Source: Kingdonia uniflora
Taxonomy: Eukaryota; Streptophyta; Magnoliopsida; Ranunculales; Circaeasteraceae
NCBI GenBank assembly: GCA_014058105.1
Contig: JACGCM010000560.1
Coordinates: 4,712,001 to 4,776,000, forward strand
Direction of reading: 5' to 3'
Length of the DNA stretch: 64,000 nt
The notes below the pieces were generated by a model, which was not told the origin of the DNA, made no database searches, and was given only the letters and a program-made list of their open reading frames with translations. Position 1 is the first letter of the stretch. Each line of letters opens with the position of its first letter. Shown one piece after another: positions 35,354 to 46,363 of this stretch. Made by a program: the position numbers and the translations under genes.

Positions 35354-36110
35354 GATAATGCCAAGAAGTCCAGAGAAGGACAACGAAGGCTTAACCCGAC
35401 TATGGCTAAGGTTGTGAGAAAATAAATTTTGAAACTGCTTGACGCTGGGATCATTTATCTTATTTCTGACATCCCATGGGTAAGCCCAATTCATGTTCTT
35501 CCTAAAAAGTATGAAATCACTATTGTGAAGAATGATCACAATGATCTTGTCCCCACTCGCATGACCACAAGGTGGCGAGTGTGTATAGATTATAGAAAAC
35601 TCAATTCGATCACTCTAAAAGATCATTTTCCCTTACCATTCATGGATCAAATGCTTGAACGTCTCGCCGGTCATGAATACTATGTTTTCTTGATGGGTAT
35701 TATGGGTACAATCAAATACCCATCGCTCTAGAGGACCAAGAGAAAACCACGTTTACTTGTCCTTTTGGATCATTTGCCTATCGCCGTATGCCATTTGGGT
35801 TATGCAATGCTTCAGCAACATTTCAGCGATGTATGTTGAGCATTTTCTCTGACATGGCTGAGCGTTTTCTTGAGGTTTTCATGGATGACTTCTCCCTCTT
35901 TGGAGATTCGTTTAACCAATGTCTTCACCACTTATCTATTGTTCTTGCTAGGTGTCAACAAAAAAATCTTGTTCTAAATTGGGAAAAATGTCACTTCATG
36001 GTGAAAAAAGGCATAGTATTAGGACATGTCATATCAGCAAAGGGTATCGAAGTAGATAAAGCCAAGATTGATGCCATATCTAGTCTCCCACCCCCATGAA
36101 TAATCAAGGA
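35354..36110 (+). pseudogene. Athila reverse transcriptase
   Basis: Pieces in two frames: LDAGIIYLISDIPWVSP and WRVCIDYRKLNSITLKDHFPLP (35429-35660); a damaged substrate block near 35690, where an indel turns the usual DGYSG into an unreadable frame; then 35788-36099 with MPFGLCNASATFQRCM, the catalytic VFMDDF (35875-35892) and NLVLNWEKCHFMV. It copies RNA to DNA. The indel and a stop at the end of the thumb (TGA near 36098) inactivate it. Confidence 0.88.
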
Positions 36111-36864
36111 TGTTCGTTCATTCTTGAGGCATGCAGGATTTTATCGATGTTTTGTTCCTGAGTTTAACAAAATTACTCGACTCCTCAACAATCTCCACGC
36201 CAAGGACACCACCTTTTTATTTGATGATTCGTGTCTTAAAGCTTTTGAGAATCTTCGAGCACGTCTAACATCATCACCCATCATCCAACCTCCAAATTGG
36301 AACGAACCTTTCGAGTTGATGTGTGATGCATCTGACTATGCCATTGGTGCAGTTTTGGTACAACACATTGATAATCTTCCGCATGCCATCTATTATGCCA
36401 GTAAAACTCTTAATGATGCGCAACTCAATTGCACAACCACAGAGATAGAACTTCTAGCGATAGTCTTTGCTCTTGAAAAATTCCGTTCTTATCTCATAGG
36501 TTCTAAAGTAATAGTCCATACGGATCATGCTGCTATTAAACACCTTCTTACCAAGAAGGACACCAAACAACGCTTAATCCGATGGATATTATTACTTCAG
36601 GAATTTGATATTGAGATTCGGGATAAAAAAGGTACCGAGAATGTGGTAGCTGACCACCTTTCTCGAATAGACAATGATTCTTTAGATAGGTCGTTACCTA
36701 TTCGTGAGCCCTTTCCTGACGAGCAACTTATGTCCATTCGCTCTATGTCTTATGCACCATGGTTTGCAGATATAACAAATTATCTTGTCACAGGGCACCT
36801 TCCTAGTTTTTGGACCAAGCCAGATATGAATAAATTTCTTAGTGAGGCCCGACACTTCTTCTGA
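36111..36864 (+). pseudogene. Athila RNase H
   Basis: Open frame with [16 protein letters not shown] (first Asp), [19 protein letters not shown] (Glu), [14 protein letters not shown] (second Asp) and [10 protein letters not shown] (last Asp). All four catalytic positions of RNase H are readable. The enzyme removes RNA from the RNA-DNA hybrid. It reads through to the zinc-binding linker of integrase and stops at 36862. Confidence 0.88.
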
Positions 36865-38050
36865 GATGACCCGTACCTGTTCAAATATTGTTTTGATCAA
36901 ATCATTAGAAGATGTGTCGCAGATTCTGAGCATACCAAAGTCATAGAATTTTGTTACTCCCAAGCTTGTGGTGGTTACTTCAGCTCCAAAAAGACCTCTA
37001 TAATAATTTTACAGTATGGATTTTATTGGCCTACCTTATTTCGTGATACTCACGAATTTTGCAAGGCTTGTGATGGGCCAGAGAATGGGAGCCTTGTCCC
37101 GTAAGAATATGATGTCACTAAACCCAATCTTGATCGCTGAACCATTTGATGTTTGGGGCATAGACTTTATGGGTACCTTCACCCCATCGTTTGGGTTCAT
37201 GTACATCCTTTTAGTCATGGACTATGTGACTTAGTGGGTTGAAGCTATTCCTACCAGGACCAATGATAGTTCGGTTGTTATTGAATTTATTAAAGAGAAT
37301 ATTTTTTCTCCTTTTGGTACGCCGAGGAAAATAATTAGTGATGGGGGGTCACATTTTAACAGTCGAATGTTTGCAAACTTAATGAAAAAATTTGGAGTAA
37401 CACACAAGGTTGCTTCACCGTACCATTCGCAGACTAGTGGGCAAGTGGAGGTTTCTAATCGTGAAATAAAGAATATTCTTCAAAAAATGATAAGACCAAA
37501 CCGTAAAGATTGGTTAACTTGACTAAATGATGCTCTTTGGGCTTATCGTACTGCTTTTAAGATACCTTTTGGAATGTCCCCTTACCGGCTAGTCTATGGA
37601 AAGGATTGTCACCTTCCAGTTAAATTAGAACACCGAGCATATTGGGCAATAAAGGCCTTGAACTTTGACATTGGAAAGGCCGGTTTGCATCGCAAGCTTC
37701 AACTCAATGAGGTAGAAGAACTACAGAATGATGCATACCATTCAGCAAAGACTTACAAAGAGCGCATGAAAGCGTTTCACGACAAAAACATTTTGCAAAA
37801 ATCATTTGAACCAAACCAAAAAGTCTTGTTGTACTCTTCTAGGTTGCATTTATTTCCTGGCAAACTACGATCACGATGGACCGGGTCTCTCATATTTAAA
37901 ATGGTATATCCACATGGGGCGGTTGAGGTTGAAGAACCGAGTACTAGCAAAATACAAAAAGTAAACGGGCAAAGGCTTAAGCCTTATTATGAACATTTTA
38001 GCTTCACCAATAAAGGCTTGAAGCTTGTGGACCCAGTTTATGAGGAGTGA
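36865..38050 (+). pseudogene. Athila integrase
   Basis: A zinc-binding region (36880-37080) with IEFCYSQACGGYFS and GFYWPTLFRDTHEFCKACD. The catalytic core has WGIDFMGTF (first Asp near 37160), IISDGGSHF (second Asp, 37340-37342) and GQVEVSN (Glu, 37448-37450), which gives the classic D,D35E spacing. The C-terminal half (37574-38050) has [19 protein letters not shown] and a basic tail, ending at a TGA. Stops occur at 36862, 37232 and 37519. Integrase joins the cDNA to the chromosome. Apart from the stops and one frame change near 37080 it is well preserved. Confidence 0.88.
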
Positions 38051-39454
38051 TATTCATATCCTTTTCACCTAACTTTCACTGAGTTTGGGGGTTCCTCATT
38101 TTGTCTGACTGAAGACAATAAACTTAGCGCTATCTGGGAGGCAACCCATGTTATATCAGGTACTATGTTCCAATTTTTTTCCCTTCTTTTAAGGTATGTT
38201 TTCAAATATTGGGGACAAAGCTTCTTTCTAGTTTGGGGGTGGGGAAAAATCGTTCACATTTTTAACTTTTTTAGAGAAAAGAAAGGTTATTATGATAATT
38301 TATGAGACTCTTTAGTAAGTTTTTGTAAGCTTATAAGTATTTGATATGGTCTAAACATTTTGGTCATAAAAACCGTTAAGTTAAAATTTTCGTCAAATAC
38401 ATGCTTAGAAAATTTTGGAACATTATCTTAAGCTAGATGTACTACCTTTTAATTAGAGAAAATTTCATGTTGACTGATATTTCTCAAAACAAATGCACTT
38501 CACGATAGTATTGCACTTATTACTTTTACTAGAATTTTGAGCAATCAAAGGGAATCTAGTATTTGAGGTAGGAATGATCCACTACAAGGGAAATAATTGC
38601 CTAAAGAATAAATTCGATCCTGAAGTAATATAATAAGGATTTCTATAAACCAAAATAGCTCTATAAATTTTCACGATGCAAGGCATACTCGCATGATTAG
38701 AACTGAAAAAGGAAGAATTATCACCAATCTCGAGTATAGTCATGAACTATGTGAAAGGAGCAAGGAATAAAGTTTACTTGTGAGAATCCAGAGCCTAGGT
38801 CACGAAGGGGCACCAAACCCCGGCAACCTAAGCCAACTGGCTAGGATTGTCGACCAACGACTCATATTATGGAGACTTCACTAAGGAAACAAGTACCAAA
38901 ATAAAAAGGCTTATAGTTATTCCCCAAAAATTAATAGCAGGATTCGAATAGACTATGGCACTTGTCAAATTGATCGTTGGATTTGTTTCACAAAATACAA
39001 AATGACTAGATATTGACTCAAGAGCCTCTAAATAAAGTTGTACGTGCAGTAACTATTTTCACAACACTTGAGGATATTAGAAAAATATGTGAAATCTCAT
39101 TTAAGTATTGGGTAGTATCTCTAGTTTTGGATAATTCTCCAAGTTCTCTGATTATATATATTTGAAAGAATTAAATTTTAAGGGGTTTAACTTCTTAATG
39201 TTTTTACCATTATCGGATATCAATAAGTTAGTTGAAATGACCTAATGAGTATCTAAACTACTATAATGCCTTTATTGACTTTTGTGGGTATAGTCACTGC
39301 AAACCCTCACGAGACAAAACTCGTCTTATATGGGTAACCTATAGGTTTAGCGGCTTGTTGCATACGCTAAATGCAATCGTCTTAACCACAAAAGCGTTAT
39401 GCTTTTATTCTTTTCTTTGCTCGAGGACTAGCAAACTTTAAGTTTGGGGGTATT
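38051..39454 (+). other. Athila 3' untranslated region, no envelope ORF; purine tract at end
   Basis: A GGGAGGCAACCCA block (about 38138-38150), typical after Athila pol, is followed by 1.3 kb of AT-rich sequence without any ORF. The envelope-like gene found in some Athila elements is therefore missing. AGTTTGGGGGTATT (about 39441-39454) is the purine tract that primes plus-strand DNA. Confidence 0.75.
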
Positions 39455-40598
39455 TGATGGACACATAAAATGACCACTATTCCCCTATGACTTAATGTTT
39501 ATTATTCTTAATTTTATTATTAAACATGACTTATAAAACCAATTTCTATATTTCAGGTCACATGTAGCTCATTTACCAAATATGTGCAAATACCGGGATG
39601 TATAGCTCAAAGGATGAACTGTTGGAGAAGGATGTAGAGTTGTCAAACACAAGGGTCCCACATGGGGAGGTTACAGTTTTGTCTGTAAATTCTATCTCTC
39701 TCTCTGTTTCAATTAGCCTTGAGGTGTTTATGGGTTCGATTGCTTAAATTTAATATTAAATGTAAGAACCCTCTCCTTCATCTATAAAAGGAGAGGTGGT
39801 GAGCTCATAAGATCATCCAATTTTGAGAGAATCATTCTTGTAGAGTACAAGAGAGCATTATTGGAGTAAGTTGGTGCAAGCCTTGTAAGCATTTGGAGCA
39901 TTTCATTTTGTAAGTCAATAAAATTCCTCTTTTTGTTGTTAGTTTATGTTCATTTCATTCTCATATCATTTAGGCTTTATAGTTGTTATAATGGCTGGCT
40001 AAGTCCTCACTAGGGGTGAGGATGGATCCGCCATAAGCGTATGATATCATGTAGTAGAATGTATTTTTCTCCAACACAATATGAGCATACTATCACAAAT
40101 CCCAAAACTATATTGTTGGAGACATCTATTATCATCCTATGATCTCTTTAAGTAGAGATATAGGAAGAGTTTTGTGATTCTCAAATAATATAATAAAATT
40201 GTATTAATATTGCATTTTTTTAAGGTATGATCCGAATTAACATTTCATAGTTAGCATAGCTTTCACGAAATGTGTTTTTAGTACATACTTAGTTCATACA
40301 ATATATTCTACTTGAGTTATAATTAATCATGAGATTACATCGACAAAAGGTCGAAGTTTGTTATTTCAATTAAGTGGAGAATTTAATATACAATACTATG
40401 TTGATATTGTATGTAAATGGTGGTGAAATCCGAAGCCCCTAGACCTTTATTCTTGATTAAAACCATATCATTGATTTTTACGGTTTTACAACCTTAGATT
40501 ACTAAAACACAAGACCAAAACTAATTTCTAGTCCCGTTCGAAAGTGAGCGACACTCTAATTTTTACCCATACTAAACACCGGATTTTGGCCGTTATCA
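39455..40598 (+). repeat. Athila 3' LTR
   Basis: 1144 bases, TGATGG to TTATCA. Compared with the 5' LTR, a block at about 39678-39744 (with a short TC run) replaces an unlike and shorter block at about 30440-30465. Elsewhere the two differ by only a few percent by eye. Confidence 0.95.
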
Positions 40599-40639
40599 GA
40601 CATCTTGATTTAGGTAAGATCGAGGGGTATGCCCCTACA
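40599..40639 (-). repeat. Tat-type LTR start, fragment
   Basis: On the minus strand TGTAGGGGCATACCCCTCGATCTTACC-type sequence (imperfect) matches the start of the Tat B 3' LTR at 42316. Only about 40 bases remain before the Athila LTR. It is the right flank of the Athila element. Confidence 0.55.
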
Positions 40640-41699
40640 GCTGTTGTCAAAAATATTAAGTCACGAGGGGGAACAAACTCGACTAGAGACCTAGAGTGTG
40701 AAATAGGTAAACCAAGAAATCTAAAGAGCTAAGGTGTATGGAAAGAGTTAGAATTGACTTAGGCTACCTGCCGCCAGTCGGGTTAACTCGATCTGAACCT
40801 AGTCTAAAATATAGCTCATTCCTAATTAGGGTACTCGGCTTAGGTTATGATTCATGACACTTGATTCCTAACTTAGTGTGTAACTTTTGACAAAAATTTA
40901 AGCAAAAGTTGCTCAGGTGTGCTTAAATATGACACTTCAATTTTGTCAAAACTCGGGTTGGAACTCTTGCGATCGCGTGTTCGCGCCCTTGGCCTCGTTC
41001 ACATAAACCCGAGTTAGACCTTCAAGTTATCTAGCCCTAGGCTAGGTATGCTCAGACCGGTCTCCAAGTTGTATCAGGGGTACCCACCTAAAAGCAAGCT
41101 CAAGGTTGTATCGGATTAGCTTAAACTAGATCGGGTTTGGACTAGATGTCAGACCTGGATCATGTTGGATACTTGGATCTGGTTAGGATTAGGTAGAGTT
41201 CAGGTCTCGCCAAGACATGCTAGACCTGGATCGTATTGACCAAAGTCAACCTTGGATCGGGTTTGCAGCTGCTGACAGGATCGGGTCGGGGTGGGGATAG
41301 GGTCAGCTTAGGCCTACCTAGAGTCTGCAGGACTCAGTGGGCTTGGGCTTGACCAAGTTTGCCTATACATAAGTATTGCATTATTGTGTGTAAAGACACA
41401 CCCACACATAAGCATGTAGTCCATACATACTGTACACACGTGCCACTCGCGCGGGTCATTCACAGGAGAGTTGCACGGATCACACACATTGCACACACGT
41501 GGACAACATGTGTACCTTACTCGGGTTGTACACGGGTTCGTACACACGGGGTCCACAAGTCTCTCACACGTTCAACGTATGCTAGACACTGAGGTCAGTC
41601 CTGCTACATGCATACGTGTAAGACACGTAGGTAGCAGTTAAGGGGATCACATGCGCGCACTGTACTGCACATACGTGCACAACTTACGAGGATGCACAT
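40640..41699. other. No gene seen; repeats of GGATCGGGTT and ACACGT-type words
   Basis: No coding signal. 41100-41300 repeats words like 'gatcgggt' and 'cctggatc'; 41380-41690 is dense in 'cacac', 'acacgt' and 'cgtgt'. It lies between a Tat LTR fragment and the Tat B LTR end, and may be the internal end of another Tat-type element. Confidence 0.35.
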
Positions 41700-42316
41700 A
41701 TAATAGCCTAATTCTGTAAGCTCAAGATGGCTCAAAATTAGCTCTTACACCAATGTTCCTGTGACAAAAACTAATATGAAATATGAAATGACACAGGCGA
41801 TTTAGCGTGAAAAACCTCTAAATGGGTAAAAAACCATGACCTCAAGTTGAGGGTTTTAGTAATAATGACTTTTATTGTTTGAGACTGATATCTTATTACA
41901 AGTGATCTCTCAAACTAGAAATTCTTGATCTTGTAGATAAGAAGTTTGGGTATTCGAGAATCTAGAAAATGTAGTTTTCTTGGTAATTTCTCATAAATCT
42001 TTTTCTGGTTCTAGTCCCTTCTAGATCTTTTTCTTTATATAGGACTTCTCCGTAGTTCTTTATCGTGCTGAAATACGTTCTTCGAATAATGTGATAAGTG
42101 GCGGTTGACTGAGCAACTATTGAGTTTGTGAGAGACAAGTATTTTTGACTTGTTCATATTTTTCTGTCGAGCTCGACCCAAGTTCTTCATCAGTTCATAG
42201 CATAGGTATTAATACTGACTGTTTATGTCATATGTGAATTGCATGAGTCTGATATGGAGGTAGTTCGAACAGGAAATATCTTGAATTGGGTTAGATCGAG
42301 GGATAGGCCCCTACAA
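41700..42316 (-). repeat. Tat element B 3' LTR
   Basis: Minus-strand LTR starting TGTAGGGGCCTATCCC at 42316, after a purine tract (ACGAGGGGGTGA). It shares with the Tat A LTR the opening TGTAGGGnCCTATCCC, a TATA-like box (minus, near 42040), the 'ccatgacctc...gagggtttt' block (41849-41871) and the 'ggtgtaagagctaattttgagc' region near its end. The end is near 41700 by comparison. Confidence 0.75.
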
Positions 42317-42431
42317 TCACCCCCTCGTAACCGAAGTCACGAGTGGCTTTGGTTGAGAAATAATTTGCAGGTATACGACTATATGGGTTTTGGAATTTTG
42401 AAAATGAAGGAAGTATTTGATATGGATTTGA

Positions 42432-42881
42432 TTGTATGGAAAATATATATTTTTATGGTGGGATGTTTGTGCATTGAATGATGATGGGAATATTGATATA
42501 CGTGACGGTTGTGGTTTTAAGAGTTTCATTTTTTTGAATGATGACGCTTGGGAAACATACCTACACATTAAACATGAGGGTTATATAAATAGTTTATGTA
42601 CCGAGGATTATGGCAAAGTACGTTATTTGTTCCAAAATTCTCTGGAAGTCTTATTGACGATGGTGAAGACCCAAAGAATGGCTCACGAAGAAAGAATTTC
42701 AGTTAAGATGCAAAAGTTGAAGTTGAGATATTTTGGAGATCAGTCCCTAGAGATGCCCATCCCAGTTCCCGTTCTACCGGCGTATCAGGGTATGTCGGAA
42801 GAAGAAGCGGTTGAAGTTGTGGAAGATTTTTACTGTATGTGGAGATTTCATCACGTTGTCTTAATAGGCGAGCAACGTTAG
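42432..42881 (+). pseudogene. Short antisense ORF of Tat B (R-Y-F-G type)
   Basis: A 149-codon open frame, opposite to the element's own transcription and close to its 3' LTR. It has FIFLNDDAWETYLHIKHEG near residue 35, MVKTQRMAHEERIS near 75, LKLRYFGDQSLEMPIPVPVLP near 97, then an acidic stretch EEEAVEVVEDFY. The middle part resembles peptides at the same place in Tat C (2277-2537) and Tat A (59042-59338, minus). No known domain. It is uninterrupted, the longest of the three, and may be the best guide to the original gene. Confidence 0.5.
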
Positions 42882-42889
42882 AGGTGTCT

Positions 42890-44990
42890 CTGTATCTTTG
42901 TAGAAGACATGGCTGAGGAGACAGATGCAGGGGTTGGCGTAACTGCTGGGCAGTTTTGCCGATGTCTAGCGTAGGATTGGATTATAAAGTCGGGCCTTCT
43001 TCATCTTAACCAACTCTGCGGTGGTAGCGGTTATAGAAGAGGCGACGGTGGTAGTGGAGAAGGGAGATGGAGAATGGAAGTCTACTTCTGTATTTTCATC
43101 ATTTCTTGGCACTAGGAAGACCTTCTATTTGAAGAGTTGGCTCAAGTACTGAGTCTCCAGCTTTCATGTCCAGACTTCATCCAAACCCAGTTTTTGGTCA
43201 GAGTAAGATAGTGTGAAGGGAGAATGACGTCTGGTGATTCTAATGCCTACTTTTCTTCAGAAGATTCTTTGAGTAAAACATCACTAAAGTCAGATGAGCC
43301 GAGGGATTTGTTGCTTTAGAGTACCTGAAAAACTTATTATCTGTAAAGTACCTGATTTCGGAGTACCTAAAAGGCATGTTATCTGTAAAGTACCTAATTA
43401 AAATATTTTTTATCTGTAAAGTACATGTAATATTTTTGAGCTTAATAAATTTTATTATCCAAACTCTGTGTTGGTATATAGAATAACTCTTGAAATTGAG
43501 CTATAAATCATTAGAATTTAAGAAATGTAATGTATGGGAATGGAACTTCAAAGTCTCTTATAGTAATTGAGTTGTAAAAATATGTTGTAATATGAAATAT
43601 GTATAAGGATTTATTTTCAAACTGAATGACTTAGAGTTATTAGAGGAAAAAAATAATTGTAGAATTTAAGATTCAAGAATGGGAAATTTGAGCTCAAGGA
43701 GGTCGTTCTAAAATATTAGATTTGGAAAGTAAAAACTCGATATAGAATAAGCCGGATTGACTGAGGTCGATAGGGAGAGATAAGCTCAAATAATTTATCT
43801 CAGGATATGAGGGCTTTCTGCTTTGTAAGAGCATAATATAATTATGAATTGTGTGAGATCTGGAGAAATTTAAAAAGCTGTATAAATAAAGGAAATGAGC
43901 TTTAAACAGGTAAAAATTAATAGAAATGGTATGAACTCAATCGGAGAAAAATGGTTATGCCGCTGAAAGGCGGTTGGCGATAAAGATAGTTGAAGTGCGG
44001 GAACGGATTCTTAGCTTATTAGACTATGATGCTGACCTGCCAGTGACTGAGTATCGGTTTGAAGGTTTAGATTGAATGTGTAGGGAACTTAAGTACGTAC
44101 GTCGGTCCTATGAGATGCTATTCTAGGAAGTGATTGTGGAGTTTTTAGTTTGAAAGGAGGGTATGAGACTAATTGCTGAATAAGAGATCGAGTTGGAAGA
44201 TTTGAGGATTGTTGTAAGCAAATTAATCTGGTGTGGTTCTCCAGGACATTTAGGATGTTTTAGGTATAATTATATGAAAGGGAGTGAATTGTAATGAAAA
44301 TGTAATGATGTGACTGTAGCGAGGGGCCGTATAATTATATGTGATTATATGAGTTTGAATAATTGTCAAAGAAATGAAATGAGAATGAAATTTGAATATG
44401 TCCTCTATTATTGTGAATGTTCTTTGTGACTATTTTAAAAATGAATGAATTTGAATATTTTTGAAATGTTGAGAGCTTTGGAAATGACGTTAGCACTTCT
44501 ATAAGTAGAAGAAGCAAAATATGGAAAAAGCAGGCAGCTTTTGATTTTGTATTTGGTGAAAAAATAGAGAAAGTTTGATTACGTGTAAGTGTCGAGACAT
44601 CATGAGAGTAGGGAGATCAGAGGGAGATTTGGAAAAGAGAGATGAAAATATATTAAAATATAGGGTAGGGGGCAATGATGGGAAGGTGTCTTCACTGAAA
44701 AGGTGTAAGAGGTCTGATATTAATTGTAGAAGGGATGCCTCGGTTCCAAAACTGAGAGCAACTCATACGTGGCCCAATAAATGCCAGCAGTTAGAGAGAG
44801 AAAATATAAATAATGCTTCGTCTTCCTCATTCATATGTTTATCAGCTTCTAAAAACTTAAAGAGCAGAGAGAGAGGAAGGAGAAAAAATAGTAGAGAATT
44901 TTGTGAAAAATTAATCAAAAACGATCAACAATAAAAGCGAGAGAGAGTTGTAAAGACTGATTCACGAAGGTGGTTATATAGCACCATTAT
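42890..44990. other. Tat B non-coding stretch with candidate antisense promoter
   Basis: No coding sequence recognised. 43370-43430 repeats 'tatctgtaaagtac(c)t' three or more times. A TATA-like ATATAAATA (44804-44812) followed by a GA-rich leader precedes the antisense gene and could be its promoter. The inference is from position. Confidence 0.35.
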
Positions 44991-45678
44991 GAGGGAAGGA
45001 TTTGGCGCTGCGTCAGATTCATATTCCGACACAGAAGGTTTGTAGAGGATTTGTGATATTTTGAATGTATTTCTTTTGAAAATTACTTTTTGTGGTACGC
45101 AAATCTAAAAAATTACTATTTACAACAATCTATAAAAGTTTGTTTGATGTATTTGTTAAAATATGATATGACAGATATATGTATGTGGGTAATATATATG
45201 TAAAAGATAATAATGGAATACCTAGACCTGTATGCAGGTTGAGCGTGAGGAGTGTTGTGTAGGATCAAACCTCATTTGTAGAGCTGTAGTTGATATGGAG
45301 ACTTCACCTGTTAATGAGGCGTCGACCTCTGGTTGATCGGCAGAGTCTGAGAATGTAATACCTGGTAGGGAGGATAAAGTAGGAGTTGTTCAATATTTCC
45401 AGATTTCTCTGGAAAATTGGTATCCTATCCTCTAAATTCTGATATGTTTAGAGAATTTTGTAAAGCCAAAGCTTCTGTAGGGGAAAGATGTGGTAATTTT
45501 GTATAACATGTCGGAAGGCATTTTAGGAGTTATATTGTAGGATTCGGGGAGGAATACTTCTTTCTGTTGGATGATTTGGAGAAGGAAAAGCTAAATAGGG
45601 GTTTAGGCAAATTGATCTCCTTGGAGTATTATGATAGAAATGTCCAAGGCGACTTGGGAGGGGGGTTTCTGTACTACC
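44991..45678 (+). pseudogene. Antisense gene of Tat B, left part
   Basis: A short first exon is likely near 44991-45040 (MREGFGAASDSYSDTEG), followed by an intron-like stretch. The Transposase_28-like head is readable at about 45420-45678, with MFREFCKAKASVGERCGNF, FGEEYFFLLDDLEKEKL and GGGFLYYL, much like the Tat A copy (56717-57121, minus: FREFCKAKSSVDGIWGHTF, YLYLLPDLAKEKKC). The frame stops at the Tat A LTR and picks up at 60253 in the right phase. Function unknown. Confidence 0.75.
45674..45678. repeat. Target-site duplication of Tat A, left copy
   Basis: CTACC just before the 5' LTR; the same five bases follow the 3' LTR at 60248-60252. Confidence 0.92.
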
Positions 45679-46279
45679 TGAAGGGACCTATCCCTCGAGC
45701 TCTAGACACTCGATCTCATCTATATCTCGAGATCCAGGAGACTCGATCTTATCCAATACCAGACTCACACATAAACAAATACGTTACATACACGTCAACA
45801 GCTACACCTCGACCACGAACTCAAGCATAACGTGGGTCATCCACAACAGATGTAAACAGAGTACGTCAACATACACTTGTCTCCCACGAGCTAGCAGTTA
45901 CACACTCAACTGCCCATGACTCCCACTTTCAGGAGAACTGCTTTAAGCAAGATGTCAAGCTGAGAGCAGGGTCTATAAAAGGGCAGAGCTCCTAAGGAAG
46001 TAGGACGGTCAGCAGATAATGTAATATATACAATTATCTGATCTCTAGTTGTCTAGTTTTAGATTAACTCTTGTAATCAGATTCCCTCTCTCTCTCGAGC
46101 AATAATACTACTTTAACAAAATCCTCCATTCGAGGTCGTGGTTTTTAACTTATTTAAAGGTTTTCCACGCTAAATCCCCTGTGTCAAGTGCTATCCCTTA
46201 TTTAATTCTTGTCATAGTAGTTATTGGTGTAAGGATCGATTTTGAGCTATTTCTAGCTTTGTGAAATCTGGTCCCTATA
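45679..46279 (+). repeat. Tat A 5' LTR
   Basis: 601 bases from TGAAGGGACCTATCCC to GGTCCCTATA. It pairs with 59646-60247. TATA box at 45973-45979 (TATAAAAGGGCAGAG). A CT run lies at about 46085-46098. Confidence 0.95.
45973..45979 (+). promoter_or_regulatory. TATA box in the Tat A 5' LTR
   Basis: GTCTATAAAAGGGCAG, conserved in the 3' LTR (59941-59947). Likely core promoter of the genomic transcript. Confidence 0.65.
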
Positions 46280-46281
46280 TT

Positions 46282-46300
46282 TGGCGTCGTCTGTGGGAAC
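46282..46300 (+). other. Primer-binding site of Tat A
   Basis: TGGCGTCGTCTGTGGGAAC starts two bases after the 5' LTR, the normal place. The tRNA it pairs with was not worked out. Confidence 0.7.
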
Positions 46301-46363
46301 GCACCATTTTTCCACGTACTTAAGAGCCACGATAAATACTCATCAGTCAAACAGTATTCAATT

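Larger units (their letters stand above)
30212..40598 (+). mobile_element. Athila-type Ty3/gypsy retrotransposon, complete length, degenerate
   Basis: The element is 10.4 kb: 5' LTR 30212-31316, tRNA-Asp primer site, long leader, gag, protease, reverse transcriptase, RNase H, integrase, 1.4 kb 3' untranslated region, purine tract, and 3' LTR 39455-40598. Athila assignment rests on the tRNA-Asp site, the RT block with VFMDDF and NLVLNWEKCHFMV, the gag style, and a GGGAGGCAACCCA block just after integrase. No envelope-like ORF is present. Flanking 5-mers differ (CTTTT and GACAT): the left flank is Harbinger, the right flank Tat LTR. Stops in every gene make it non-autonomous, yet its LTRs are the least diverged pair in the window. 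Confidence 0.92.

Noticed and set aside
38051..39454. Envelope-like gene expected in some Athila elements
   Set aside because: No open frame or membrane-type sequence is seen in the 1.4 kb after integrase.
41314..41556. Minus-strand ORF encoding a cysteine-rich peptide
   Set aside because: The cysteines come from ACA/GTGT-rich repeat sequence; the overlapping plus-strand frame is just as open, and there is no promoter or homologue known to me.
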